A stretch of 64,000 bases of DNA from Luscinia megarhynchos (taxonomy: Eukaryota > Chordata > Aves > Passeriformes > Turdidae), in the NCBI GenBank assembly GCA_034336665.1, contig CM067588.1:5892655-5956654 (forward strand). Direction: 5' to 3'. Under the pieces are notes generated by a model. It was given only the letters and a program-made list of their open reading frames with translations. It had not been told where the DNA came from and searched no databases. Shown one piece after another: positions 35,301 through 43,512 of the stretch (within the stretch, counting starts at the first letter, position 1; the number at the start of each line of letters is the position of its first letter). The position numbers and the translations under genes were made by a program.

Positions 35301-38300
35301 CCCAGCTGGGAAATGGGATATCTCTCAGGATAAGAACTGGGATGAATCCCCTTTCCAACAGCCCCAGCCCCAAGCACCCACACTCACGGTCTCTGTACTG
35401 GACCCCCACCACGTCCTCGGGCTGCTCTGAGGTGCTCAGCAAAGTCAGGGGGCTGCTCTCTGTGGTTTTACAGAAATTATGAGCTTGTAGATTGGGATCC
35501 AGCTCGTACAGGTGTCCTTCAAAGAAATATTCTTGATGGTGAGGGACTATATTTGTCTGTTTGAAGACAGCATCTAAAAACTTGGTGGTACTGAAATGGA
35601 GAAAGAAGTGAAAGGATGGGGATGAGCAGTGGGGTGAGCACACAGATTTACATCCCTTTAGCGGCCTGCTGCCCTCAAAATACCAAAAGGTTGATAATTT
35701 CTCTTAGCAAAGTATCAGACAAGGTCAGCAGAGCCCCTTGGAGCCCTTGGTGTGCCCACAGCTCCATTAGTGCACCCCCAGCAAAGATTTGAGCCTGGTG
35801 TGTTCTAACCTGGTTTGGGAGCAGTGCAAAGGGAATGGTGATGCCCCCAGGTTCCCCTGGTAAAGTCAGGGGCTGAGGCTTTTGAGCTCCATCCCCAAAT
35901 TTCCATCACCTGCAACGGAGTTCTGGGTCCTTCCCAACATCATAATCTGTAATGGAGCTTTGGGTGCTCCCCAAAATCATCACCTGCAACAGAGCTCTGG
36001 GTGCTCCCCAAAAATCATCATCAGGAGCAGAGCTCTGGGTGCTCCCCAAAATCATAATCTGTAATGGAGCTTTGGGTGCTCCCCAAAAATGATCACCAGA
36101 AACCTCAGAGCTCTGGGTGCTCCCCAAAAATCATAATCTGTAATGGAGCTTTGGGTGCTCCCCAAAAATCATCACCAGAAACCTCAGAGCTCTGGGTGCT
36201 CCCCAAAAATCATAATCTGTAATGGAGCTTTGGGTGCTCCCCAACATCATCACCTGCAACAGAGCTTTGGGTCCTCCCCAAAAATGTTCACCAGGAACAG
36301 AGCTCTGGGTCCTCCCCAAAATCATCACCAGGAACAGAGCTCTGGGTGCTCCCCAAGATCATCACCAGTCGCAGAGCCCTGGGTGCTCCCCAAAACCCAT
36401 CCCCTGCAGCCAGTGGAGCTCTGAGCCAGCCTCACGTGTTGTAGGAGTGGATGTAGATGCGGTGGGAGGACGCCTGCTGCAGGGAGAACACCTCCACCAC
36501 CATCCTGTGCAAAATGTCGTTGGTTCCTGCAAAAAACTGGTCGAATCCCCAGCACTTCTCCTGATCCACCTCCAGGATATTGGCCAAGATAGGGATCAGC
36601 TGGTCCTTCAGCCCCCTGCAGCAGCAAGAGAAGAAGAGAGGTTTGCAAACTCTGCCCTGCAGCCTCTTTTTTCTGGCTGGAAAGCAAAGATCTGGCCTGA
36701 AAGCTGTGACACCTGGAGAGGGAAAGTTTCTGTGCCTCGTTAACCCTCCTGTGCTGCCTGAGGACGGGAGCTGCAGCCCCGGCAGGGACACTCACGCAGA
36801 GAGGCGGCAGGTGATGGGCAGCTCGTAGCTCCACTCGATGTTCCCGTTCTCCTGCCTCTGGATCCCTGCAATGGCCCCAGGAGGCTTCTCCGTGGTGATT
36901 TTGTACCTGTGGGAGGGGAATTGCTGGCTGCTGACCCGAGCCAAGCGAGCTGTGTTTGGGCAGAGCGTGGATGTGCTGGGAAAGACATGATTGAGGGAAA
37001 ATACTGCAAGGAACAGTCAAGAGAGCATTAACCCTGCCTCCCCTTCCAGCCAGGAGGTCATGGGAATGCATTTTATAGAATTGTCTGGGCTGGAAGGGAC
37101 CTTAAAGATCGTGTGGTTCCAACCCCCTGCTAGAGGCAGGGATGCCACCCATGCTCAGTGCCCCATCCAAGCATCCCATTTGGAGAGGAACACGGCAAAC
37201 AGCACAGGGATTCTTCCCCACATGCAGCTGTTTCTAAGTTGGGTGCTTTCCAACTCCGGGGTCTGCAGCCCTGAGTCCAGATATCTCTGAACCCGCAGCT
37301 ACTCACTAGCGATGTGTGAAAGGCTGAGACCGTGCAGCAAAGATTCCAAAGATAACTTTATTGTCTTCGAAGGAAAATGCTAACAACGGTCTAATTACAT
37401 CAGATAACAAAGAGTGTATATAGGTTTCCAGAGGATTGAGTTTCTAACCAATAAAACTACAAATTACAAACTAACCAATTATCTTAAAACTCTAAGTAAG
37501 AAAAGGACCAATTCACTTGTGACTTTAAGAGCCAATAGAAATCCTAAGAGATAACACGGTTTCGGTAAGGGAGGGGGAGTCTTGTTTCAAGGAATCTCTT
37601 TGTGCCATGGGATGGCATCCCAGGGGTATGGGAGGTATCCCAGGGTACTCTGGCAGGAGTAACATCTTCTACACCCACACACCCCACAGGCCACATGGGG
37701 TCAAACCAAGCAGCAGAGAGGCAGCAGCCAGTCCCACCTACATGATCTCCTTGTTCCTGCGGGGCCCCCCGAAGGGCAGGAAGGGCAGGCTGCCGGTGGC
37801 AGCGTGGTAGAAGGTGACCCCGATGCTCCAGAGGTCCACGGTGACCCCGAACACCTTCTGCTGGGGCTTGCGCAGCACGGCTCGCTCGTACACGTCGGGG
37901 TGCTGGGGGCAGGACAGGCACGGGGGTGCTCCCCAAAACCAGCACAGGCATGGAGTGGAGCTCTGGGTGCTCCCCAGAAACTAGCAACTGCAACAGAGCT
38001 CTGGGTGCTCCCCAAAAATCATCCCCTGGAACAGAGCTCTGGGTGCTCCCCAAAACCCCTCGTCTGTAATGGAGCTCTGGGTGCTCCCCAAAAACCAGCA
38101 CATGCAATGGAGCTCTGGGTGCTCCCCAGAAACAAGCACAAACATGGAATGAAGCTCTGGGTGCTCCCCAAAAATCACCATCTGTAATGGAGCTCTGGGT
38201 GCTCCCCAGAAACCATCACCTGGAACAGAGCTCTGGGTGCTCCCCAAAAATCAGCACAAACATGGAATGGAGCTCTGGGTGCTCCCCAAAAACCATCACC

Positions 38301-40212
38301 TGGAACAGGGCTTTGAGTGCTTCCCAAAAGATCACCATCTGTAATGGAGCTTTGGGTGCTCCCCAAAAGTCGTGTTCTGTAATGGAGCTCTGGGTGCTCC
38401 CCAAAAATCACCATCTGTAATGGAGCTCTGAGTGCTCCCCAAAAGTCGTGTTCTGGAATTGAGCTCTGGGTGCTCCCCAAAAACCCTCCCCTGGAAGAGA
38501 GCTCCGGGTGCTCCCCCAAGCCCTCCCCTGCAGCCCTGCCACAAAGCACCGAGCCCCTCCCCTTCCAAAAACACGGAGCGGCCTCTCCAAGTGCCCCCAG
38601 GGCCCCCAGCCGGGCCATGCCCTGCTCACCAGGTACTCCTCCGTCCCATAGACGGACACAAACTTCTCATCGTCCTCCAGCTCCCGCGCGGCTCCGAAAT
38701 CCGTCAGTTTGTAGATGCTCTGCCCGTCCTCCCCCACCAGCCGCATGATGTTGCCGGGTTTGATGTCCCTGTGCACCACGCCGTTCTCTCGCAGGTGGTT
38801 CATCCCTGCCACTGGGGGAAGCAAATTCCTCTGTGGGGGTGGGGCACTGGGCTTGAATTTAGGAAAGGTTTGAATTTAGGAATGAGAAAAGAGCTGGGGA
38901 GGGGATGAATCCCGCGGTGGCTGCACTTAGATGGGGTTGGGAGGATGGAGAGGTGAGGACATGGCACAGCTCGTTGTCACAGCAGCTTCCCAGAGCAGGG
39001 AGAAGCGCACAGAGCACAGAGCCCAGCCCCACCCGCTCAGGGTGCAGCTCCTGAGCCCTCACTGCATTGCCCAGGGCTGGAGGGTCTCAGCCCCTGAGCC
39101 CACACTCACCCACACACTGCAGCACGATGAGGAACTCGGACTCAGCCAGGCCAAAGGCATTGGCTGGGTCTTCCAGCACGCTCAGCAGGCTGCCGCTGGA
39201 GCAATATTCCATCACCAGCACCTTCTGCTTGCTGCTGCCCTGCGGTGGGAGACGCCAGAGGGCTCAGCCAGCCCCGCGTCCCCCAGGCAGGCAGGACCGG
39301 CTCCCCTCCCCCGGCTGCTGAGCCCCAGGCTTCCCCAGAGGGGCTCCCACTCACTGTCTCCTCCACGGCAAATAATTTGACGATGTTTTTGTGGTTCAGC
39401 TTCCGCAGCATCTCGAACTCTCTCATCTGCACCTCCTGCGGCCGCAGGTAGCTGGCGTTGTTAAAGACCTTCACGGCAACCAGCTCCCCCGATTTCTGGG
39501 GAAAGGGGAGAAAGAGGGAAAGGAAACACGGGGTGATGTCGCTGCAGGAGCTCAGTGCCGGCTCGCACACCCCGCTCGGGATGGAAATGCTGCCGGCTCT
39601 GCTCCGCTGCACGCACAACCCGCTGCCATCCCCCCTGCTCGCTCTTCCTGCCCTGCAGCCCGGTGCTGAGCGGGGCTGCGTTTACCCGGCCCCACACACG
39701 GCTCCCGTCTGGATTCCGGGCTGGCAGCTCCGCAGGGATGGGGATGCTCCCAGCAGCTCCCGCACTTTGCTCAATAAACTTCAAAGGCTGCTGGGGAGGA
39801 GGGCCCGCTCCAGGCCTGGCGAGTGTTTGCATGAAGTATGCAAATGGCCAGGGATGGGGTTTTCAAAAGCTCTGGGCATTCCCCGGGAAGCAGCTCCTTC
39901 CCCCCGCGCCGCTCGGGAAGGCGGCGAGCAGCACCCAGCTGTGAGCGCCCCAAAAACCGCAGAGCAGGGGAAGGAGCCCCATGGAAAATGAAAATAAAAC
40001 CCAAAGCAGCGCCCGAGCTGCTGCCCAGGCAAGGATCTCCCGGGAGCGGAGCTGGGGCAGGAGGGATGGGGGCACCGGGGCTCTGCAGTTTTGGGGTTCC
40101 TGCCCCCCCAGCTGCCCCCGCTCACCTTGTTGCGAGCTTTGTAGACAGAGGCCGTGGCCCCCTGGCCCAGCAGGTCCTCGGTGCTCCACAGGTAGTTGGG
40201 GGTGCTCTGCAT
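23277..40212 (-). CDS. IKBKE: IKBKE (IKK-epsilon), whole coding span
   Basis: Non-canonical IkB kinase: a serine/threonine kinase acting with TBK1 downstream of RNA and DNA sensors to phosphorylate interferon regulatory factors (IRF7 in birds, which are reported to lack IRF3) and NF-kB pathway proteins. Nineteen coding exons between 40212 and 24381 join in phase into 2129 bases, 709 codons plus two bases; human IKBKE has 716 residues. Order: kinase domain (about 1-300; glycine loop GQGATAS 16-22, K38, HRD with D135, DFG 157-159, activation-loop S172), ubiquitin-like domain (about 305-385), then a helical scaffold/dimerisation region. A candidate last exon at 23277-23364 would give 738 residues. 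No missing catalytic residue or internal stop. All but a few short introns carry minisatellites. Confidence 0.93.
24381..24452 (-). CDS. IKBKE: IKBKE coding exon 19
   Basis: Encodes [20 protein letters not shown] then IIE and the first two bases of Arg; matches the conserved near-C-terminal DNNRIIER of the family. Acceptor CCCCTGCAG, donor GTGAGA. The acceptor and first 12 bases are copied many times in the adjacent array (24453-25105). Confidence 0.9.
24453..25105. repeat. ~33-bp minisatellite containing copies of the IKBKE exon 19 acceptor
   Basis: Unit contains ATTCCTGCATCCTGCAGGGG followed by AGATGCAGCCCTA, about twenty full or short copies. In transcript sense each fuller unit reads CTGCATCTCCCCTGCAG followed by GATGCAGGAAT, matching the real acceptor and exon start (CCCCTGCAG, GCTGCAGGAGC). 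Confidence 0.93.
25263..25366 (-). CDS. IKBKE: IKBKE coding exon 18
   Basis: Encodes [20 protein letters not shown] then [14 protein letters not shown]; the Pro-rich linker matches the place of the Pro-rich segment in the human protein. Acceptor CTCCCAG lies only 17 bases from the 22-bp minisatellite. Donor GTGAGT, ends in phase 2. Confidence 0.85.
25383..27040. repeat. 22-bp minisatellite, about 75 copies
   Basis: Unit GCTGGCAGTGCCACCCTGGG plus two bases (GT, GA or AG variants; some units TTTGGGG). Fills most of IKBKE intron 17. Long ORFs on both strands, one of 568 codons, are read-through of this array. Confidence 0.97.
27322..27418 (-). CDS. IKBKE: IKBKE coding exon 17
   Basis: Encodes [20 protein letters not shown] then [13 protein letters not shown]; helical, moderately conserved. 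Acceptor CCTTCCAG, donor GTAGGT, ends in phase 0. Confidence 0.87.
27419..28917. other. IKBKE intron 16
   Basis: Non-coding. Contains a poly-T tract, an A/G-rich array at 28000-28250 and otherwise AT-rich unique sequence. Nothing else seen. Confidence 0.6.
28000..28250. repeat. A/G-rich ~20-bp tandem repeat
   Basis: GGGGAAAAACTGGGGAAAAA and variants with TAGGGG or TCTGGG; strong purine strand asymmetry, about fifteen copies. Confidence 0.9.
28918..29019 (-). CDS. IKBKE: IKBKE coding exon 16
   Basis: Encodes [20 protein letters not shown] then [13 protein letters not shown]. Acceptor GGCTTTAG, donor GTACAG. The family has NFSHLAKRLLQVFQEECVQK at this place. Confidence 0.92.
29700..30260. other. 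AT-rich block in IKBKE intron 15
   Basis: About 550 bases of markedly AT-rich sequence inside a GC-rich gene, with AGAGAGTAAGAGAG repeats at 29750-29820 and TATATA runs at 30210-30250. Probably an old inserted element, perhaps an LTR; not identified. Confidence 0.4.
30334..30373 (-). CDS. IKBKE: IKBKE coding exon 15 (40-base micro-exon)
   Basis: Encodes [13 protein letters not shown] across the junctions, identical to the core of the human [14 protein letters not shown] motif. Acceptor CCCCCAG, donor GTGAGT. Confidence 0.94.
30632..30708 (-). CDS. IKBKE: IKBKE coding exon 14
   Basis: Encodes [20 protein letters not shown] then KARTCL; near-identical to the family. Acceptor TTTGCAG, donor GTGAGT, ends in phase 1. 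Confidence 0.94.
30840..31075 (-). mobile_element. CR1 tail plus AAC/AAT microsatellite, copy 1
   Basis: CATTCCAAACCCCCTGCCCT then GAGCACTTCCAATAGATGCA and a long AAC/AAT/ATAGAA run, in IKBKE intron 13. Shares both parts with 33305-33710. Confidence 0.75.
31123..31235 (-). CDS. IKBKE: IKBKE coding exon 13
   Basis: Encodes [20 protein letters not shown] then [17 protein letters not shown]. Human has the same VKSRDQVHED-type ending. Donor is GTGTGT; ends in phase 2. Confidence 0.92.
31311..31380 (-). CDS. IKBKE: IKBKE coding exon 12
   Basis: Encodes [20 protein letters not shown] then LQR. Weakly conserved, but the acceptor (TGCTCAG), donor (GTGAGG) and phase all fit, and the length matches the gap in the family alignment. 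Confidence 0.83.
33050..33151 (-). CDS. IKBKE: IKBKE coding exon 11
   Basis: Encodes [20 protein letters not shown] then [13 protein letters not shown]; moderately conserved helical region. Acceptor CTGGCAG, donor GTAAGT; 102 bases, phases fit both neighbours. Confidence 0.88.
33305..33710 (-). mobile_element. CR1 tail plus ~65-bp expanded microsatellite unit, copy 2
   Basis: GGAATGGTTTGGGCTGGTAG, CATTCCAGACCCCCTGCCCT, then five copies of CTTCCAATAGATGCACACA each followed by an ATA/GATGAT run. In IKBKE intron 10. Confidence 0.78.
33895..34200. repeat. ~35-bp minisatellite
   Basis: About eight copies containing CTGAGCTCCAGAGCAGACCC then TGAGCCCAGCACAGC. It ends about 10 bases from the donor side of IKBKE coding exon 10, so this exon is flanked by arrays on both sides. 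Confidence 0.93.
34210..34301 (-). CDS. IKBKE: IKBKE coding exon 10
   Basis: Encodes [20 protein letters not shown] then [10 protein letters not shown], matching the family in position and length. Acceptor CCTTGCAG, donor GTGAGT. Its first bases and its acceptor are copied again and again in the array just upstream in the transcript (34302-34800); this copy is used because only it carries the complete conserved exon and a donor. Confidence 0.92.
34302..34810. repeat. ~35/70-bp minisatellite containing copies of the IKBKE exon 10 acceptor
   Basis: Blocks with GGCACTCTGCAAGGC recur at about 34300 (real), 34340, 34407, 34473, 34545, 34615, 34682 and 34750, mostly 67-71 bases apart. Several also copy GGTGAGCAGCACCCACGGCA, the start of the exon. 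In transcript sense each carries TGCCTTGCAG followed by exon-like AGTGCC. Confidence 0.94.
34840..34904 (-). CDS. IKBKE: IKBKE coding exon 9
   Basis: Short exon (65 bases) encoding [20 protein letters not shown] then AK, matching the start of the helical scaffold region. Ends in phase 0; donor GTGGGT. Confidence 0.92.
35388..35590 (-). CDS. IKBKE: IKBKE coding exon 8 (ubiquitin-like domain)
   Basis: Encodes [33 protein letters not shown] and [16 protein letters not shown]. 203 bases, acceptor ATTTCAG, donor GTGAGT, ends in phase 1. Confidence 0.94.
35905..36410. repeat. ~37-bp minisatellite in IKBKE intron 7
   Basis: Units with GGAGCTTTGGGTGCTCCCCA followed by AAAATCAT(A/C)A and TCTGTAAT or CCAGGAAC; about thirteen copies. 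Same unit as 37920-38520. Confidence 0.93.
36436..36615 (-). CDS. IKBKE: IKBKE coding exon 7
   Basis: Encodes [20 protein letters not shown], then [20 protein letters not shown] and [10 protein letters not shown]: kinase C-lobe end into the ubiquitin-like domain. 180 bases, donor GTGAGG, ends in phase 2. Confidence 0.94.
36796..36906 (-). CDS. IKBKE: IKBKE coding exon 6
   Basis: Starts CACAG/GTACAAAATC, completing Met-Tyr across the junction; encodes [16 protein letters not shown] and [17 protein letters not shown], the end of the kinase domain. 111 bases, ends in phase 2. Confidence 0.93.
37070..37190 (-). mobile_element. CR1-type retroposon fragment
   Basis: TTGTCTGGGCTGGAAGGGAC then GGTTCCAACCCCCTGCTAGA: CR1 3' tail in antisense. 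Confidence 0.75.
37290..37675 (-). mobile_element. Probable solo LTR of an endogenous retrovirus in IKBKE intron 5
   Basis: AT-richer block unlike flanking DNA. In minus sense it holds CCAATAG-type boxes and, near its 3' end, ACAATAAAGTTATCTTTGGA (poly(A) signal) then GCTGCACGGTCTCAGCC. No internal retroviral genes. Ends are approximate and no target duplication was confirmed. Confidence 0.5.
37742..37902 (-). CDS. IKBKE: IKBKE coding exon 5
   Basis: Residues 181-233 plus two bases: [19 protein letters not shown], then [20 protein letters not shown]. Only a donor at AT/GTAGGT keeps the frame; the other GT two codons away would leave an in-frame stop (TAG). Confidence 0.93.
37920..38520. repeat. 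~37-bp minisatellite in IKBKE intron 4
   Basis: GGAGCTCTGGGTGCTCCCCA followed by AAAATCA and CCTGGAACA or TCTGTAAT, about sixteen copies; the same family as in intron 7. Confidence 0.93.
38630..38811 (-). CDS. IKBKE: IKBKE coding exon 4 (catalytic loop and activation loop)
   Basis: Residues 120-180. HRDIKPGN (D135), [10 protein letters not shown] (DFG 157-159) and [12 protein letters not shown] (S172, the activating phosphosite) are all intact. 182 bases, ends in phase 0, donor GTGAGC. Confidence 0.96.
39110..39239 (-). CDS. IKBKE: IKBKE coding exon 3
   Basis: Residues 77-119 plus one base. Motif [19 protein letters not shown] is the kinase hinge region. Acceptor CCGCAG, donor GTGAGT. Confidence 0.95.
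39355..39495 (-). CDS. IKBKE: IKBKE coding exon 2
   Basis: Residues 30-76, 141 bases, phase 0 at both ends. It begins [11 protein letters not shown]; the second Lys of that motif (K38) is the ATP-binding lysine. [14 protein letters not shown] follows. Acceptor CCCCAG, donor GTGAGT. Confidence 0.95.
40126..40212 (-). CDS. IKBKE: IKBKE coding exon 1
   Basis: The ATG at 40212 begins [20 protein letters not shown], nearly identical to the human start, and includes the glycine-rich ATP loop. There are 29 codons, phase 0, donor GTGAGC. Sequence upstream is GC-rich; a separate 5' UTR exon was not resolved. Confidence 0.95.
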
Positions 40213-40284
40213 GGCCGGCGGGGAGCGCGGGGCGCAGCCCGGGGTGCGCTGCCCAGCGAGCGCAGCCTTCGTGCCCCGGGGAGC

Positions 40285-40625
40285 CAAGGCTGAGCACGGA
40301 GCGAGCCCTGGAGCACGGAGCGAGCACCGGGAACACGGACCGAGCACGGAGCGAGCCCTCGAGCACGGACCGAGTCCCCCGAGCACAGAGCGAGCTCCCC
40401 GAGCACGGACCGAGCCCCGGGAACACGGAGCGAGCCCCCGAGCACGGAGCGAACCCTGGAACACGGACCGAGCCCTGGAGCATGGACCGAGCACGGACCG
40501 AGCACCGGGAACACGGACCGAGCACGAAGCGAGCCCTGGGAACACGGACCGAGCCCTGGGAGCACGGAGCGAGCCCCCCGAACACGGAGCGAGGCCCGGA
40601 GCACGGAGCGAGCCCCCAGCGCTGC
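40285..40625. repeat. GC-rich ~18-20-bp array in IKBKE promoter region
   Basis: GAGCACGGAGCGAGCCC and GAACACGGACCGAGC variants, about 17-18 copies, starting about 70 bases upstream of the start codon. Confidence 0.92.
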
Positions 40626-41049
40626 CAGGACCCGCCCGGCCCGGACCTGCCGGGGCTGGCAGCAAAGCCGCGCCAGATGCCAGAGCTCGGCACCTCCCCG
40701 GGCCGGGAACTGAAACCCGCGGATTGCAAAACCCGCCCGGCGAGCCGCGGCCACGCTGCAGGAGGAGGAAACGCTGCAGCTTCCTGCTCGAGAAAAACTT
40801 CCCAGCCCGCAGCTCAGCCCCGGGCTCGCCGCCGCCGCTCCGGACCGGCCCCGGTGGGCGCTGAACGTGCTGAGCCCGGGGATTTGGGGAGCAGAGCTGG
40901 GTCAGGATCCGTGTGCAGGGTCGGTGTCCAGCCCTTGTTACTGTGCCAGCACAGGGTCAGTGCTCGGACCCTGGCACGGACACGGCAGCGCCTGGCGAGG
41001 CTGGCACGGAGCTGTGCGGGTCCCTGGCGGGGTGTGAGACAGGGTAGGA

Positions 41050-41440
41050 TGGGACACAGGTGACGTGCAGGGTGCAGGATGCAGGATAGGATGCAGGATG
41101 CACAGGAGGGTGCAGGGTGAGGTGTAGGACAGGGTAGATGTGGGATACAGGTGACGTGCAGGGTGCAGAGCAGGATATGGGATGCAGGATAGGGTGGGAT
41201 GCAGGATGGAATATGTAATGTGGGACAGGGTGGGATGTGGGGTGCAGGATGGGATGCAGGATGCAGAGGAGGGTGCAGGGTGAGGTGTAGGACACAGTGG
41301 GATGTGGGATGGGATGCAGAGCAGGATGTGGGATGCAGGATAGGGTGGGATGCAGGATGTAGGGTGGAATATGTAATGTGGGACAGGGTGGGATGCAGGA
41401 TGTGGGGTTCAGGGTGGGATGCAGGGCAGGATGTGGGGTT
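41050..41440. repeat. GGGATGCAGGAT-type tandem repeat
   Basis: Short purine-rich units (GGATGCAGGAT, GGATGTGGGAT, GGACAGGGT) in higher-order copies of about 90-130 bases. Confidence 0.88.
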
Positions 41441-43064
41441 CAGAGCACTCTGCTGCCTGCACAGGGCAGAGTGAAGTTGCTCCTGCCCCTGTGACCAGCT
41501 CAGCACCAGGGCCCCACTGTCAGGAATTACTCCAGGCTGGTGTGGATGTGTCTAAAGGCTCCATCCTCACCAATAAAAGGTCTGAGAGTTCATCAACGTG
41601 TGGGGCATCCAAACATCGACACCACTCCACCAGCCTGCACACTAACTCCACCCCTAATTAGTTCCTTAATTCCTGCTGAGCTTCATTTTCCCAGCCACGG
41701 GTGAGTGTGCCTGGAAAAGCCTCTGGAGGGCTGAGGGAGGCACAGCCTGGCCCTTCCCTGGGGTTATCCTCAGTGACGTCTGTTTAACCACATGAAACCT
41801 GAATTCACTTTGATTAAGTCATTCAGCTGCAGCTCAGCTGACAGGAAGAGAAAGGGCCAGGGTGACTTCTTGAAATTGAGTTTAGTTTTATTTTCTATGC
41901 ATGTGCTGGCTGTGTCCTTAAAACAGGAGCATCACTCTGTCCCCACACTGCTGCCAAGCCCATGGCTGGGAACTCACCCCCCACACCTGCCTGGCTTCTT
42001 CCAGCCCCCTTCCTTTCTTCTGCTATCCTTTTAAAACCCCCAGCTCATTTCCTCTCCCTGGTTGCCCCATCAGGAGGTTTTTCCTCACAGCTGACTCCTC
42101 AATCCCATCTGAACCCCAGGACTGGATGTGCCCACCCTCGTGTGGTGGGAGAGAGCATCTGGGAGGAAAAATCCCGGCCCTGAAAGCGATTTGTGACAAG
42201 AATTAATTGTTCCAGCTGGTGGCAGCAAAGCCCGAAGAATAAAGGACAAGCAGCGAGCTCTGTGTGCAGCAGGGACCTCGTGCTTGGGGTCAGAAAAGCT
42301 GAGAATGCCACCAGCCCAGTGGTGTCCCCACGGTGTCACTGTGACAAACCTGAGCTGAACCCTCCCAGCACTCACCACGGTGCTTTTTTTTTTTTTTTTT
42401 TTTTTAAATGTGATAATGAGGTTTGTGAGGGAGGGTCAGACCCACCTGTGGTTTGATGAGGGTTTAGGAGATCATCACAGCATCTTCTGTTGGACAGTGA
42501 CCAAGGGAAAATCAACAATCCCTTGTTATCTGTGCCACCCCATTGCTCTCTGACTCCTATTTCACGTTTTAAAAACCAAAAGCCTCCACCAGGGTGCCCA
42601 GCTGGCTCTGGGCTGGTACCACAGGGGCTGCTGTGATTTTGGAGTAAAAGCTTCCAGCTGTGTGTGCCCTGCAAGAGATGTGGGACAGGGAGCACAGGGA
42701 TGCTCACCCCAGGGACAGGGGGACAAAATGCCTCAGTTAAACATCAAACCTCACTGGAAGAATTCCTTTGAATTAGAGAAAAGCCAAAATGACACAGCCC
42801 TGCCATGTTCCCCTCCACGCTCTGAAAAAGGCCAATGGAAAAAGAGATGGGGAAAAGCTGGTAATGATAATAATAATGATCCCATCCTTAATCTCAATCT
42901 TAAATCCTCTTTCCTGAGACAGTTGGGGGCCCATCCTCTGCAGGAAAATGATGAAGATTAAGCATTTTTAAATCAGGTCACTGCCAGGGAAGTGTTTGCC
43001 CAGGGGAATTTTGCTGTGGTGGGTGCGTGCGAGCCCAGGCTGGGGGAACACGGAATCTCTGGGG

Positions 43065-43290
43065 TCACAGAAGGAATGGTTTGGGTTGGAGAAGGTGTTT
43101 AGTCTCATTCCATGGCACCTTCCACTCTCTCAGGCTGCTCCAGCCTGGCCTGGGACACTGCCAGGGCTGCAGGGCAGCCCCAGCTCGTCTGGGCACCTGT
43201 GCCAGCCCTGCCCACCCTCCCAGGAACAATTCCTGCCCAAAATCCCGTCCAGCCCTGCTCTCCTCCAGCTTCAGGCCATTCCCCTGTCCC
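43065..43290 (-). mobile_element. CR1-type retroposon fragment
   Basis: GGAATGGTTTGGGTTGGAGA through CAGGCTGCTCCAGCCTGGCC and GGAACAATTCCTGCCCAAAA: CR1 tail antisense. Confidence 0.75.
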
Positions 43291-43506
43291 TCCTTGGTGT
43301 CCCCCTTCCCTCTGTGCCTGCCCTGCTGCCACCAGTGTCCCCGTGCCCAGGATGGCACCGTGAGCTCCTGCAGATCCTTCCTCACCCTCCAACAGCTCCT
43401 GAGCTTCCAGAAGCCCCCCCAGGCCAAGCTCCCCCTCTCTCCCTCTCAAACCCAGCACATCACACAGCAGCACCCTCAGGTCAGTGTTTCCACCATACCC
43501 AAAACA

Positions 43507-43512
43507 TTTATT
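43507..43512 (-). terminator. SRGAP2: Candidate poly(A) signal AATAAA for SRGAP2
   Basis: AATAAA on the minus strand (written tttatt on plus) followed downstream by TGTTTTGGGTATGGTGG, a GU-rich stretch. It is the last good signal before CR1 and spacer sequence. Other hexamers exist upstream, for example near 44458. Confidence 0.4.

Larger units (their letters stand above)
40100..40900 (-). promoter_or_regulatory. CpG-rich region over IKBKE start, probable promoter/5' UTR
   Basis: Dense CpG over and upstream of the start codon; most of 40285-40625 is a tandem array (listed separately). It likely holds the promoter or first noncoding exon of IKBKE. No transcription start can be fixed. Confidence 0.45.
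40213..43506. other. Spacer between IKBKE start and SRGAP2 end
   Basis: Non-coding. Left end is the IKBKE promoter side with arrays at 40285-40625 and 41050-41440; poly-T at about 42386-42405; CR1 remnant at 43065-43290. No gene recognised. Confidence 0.55.
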
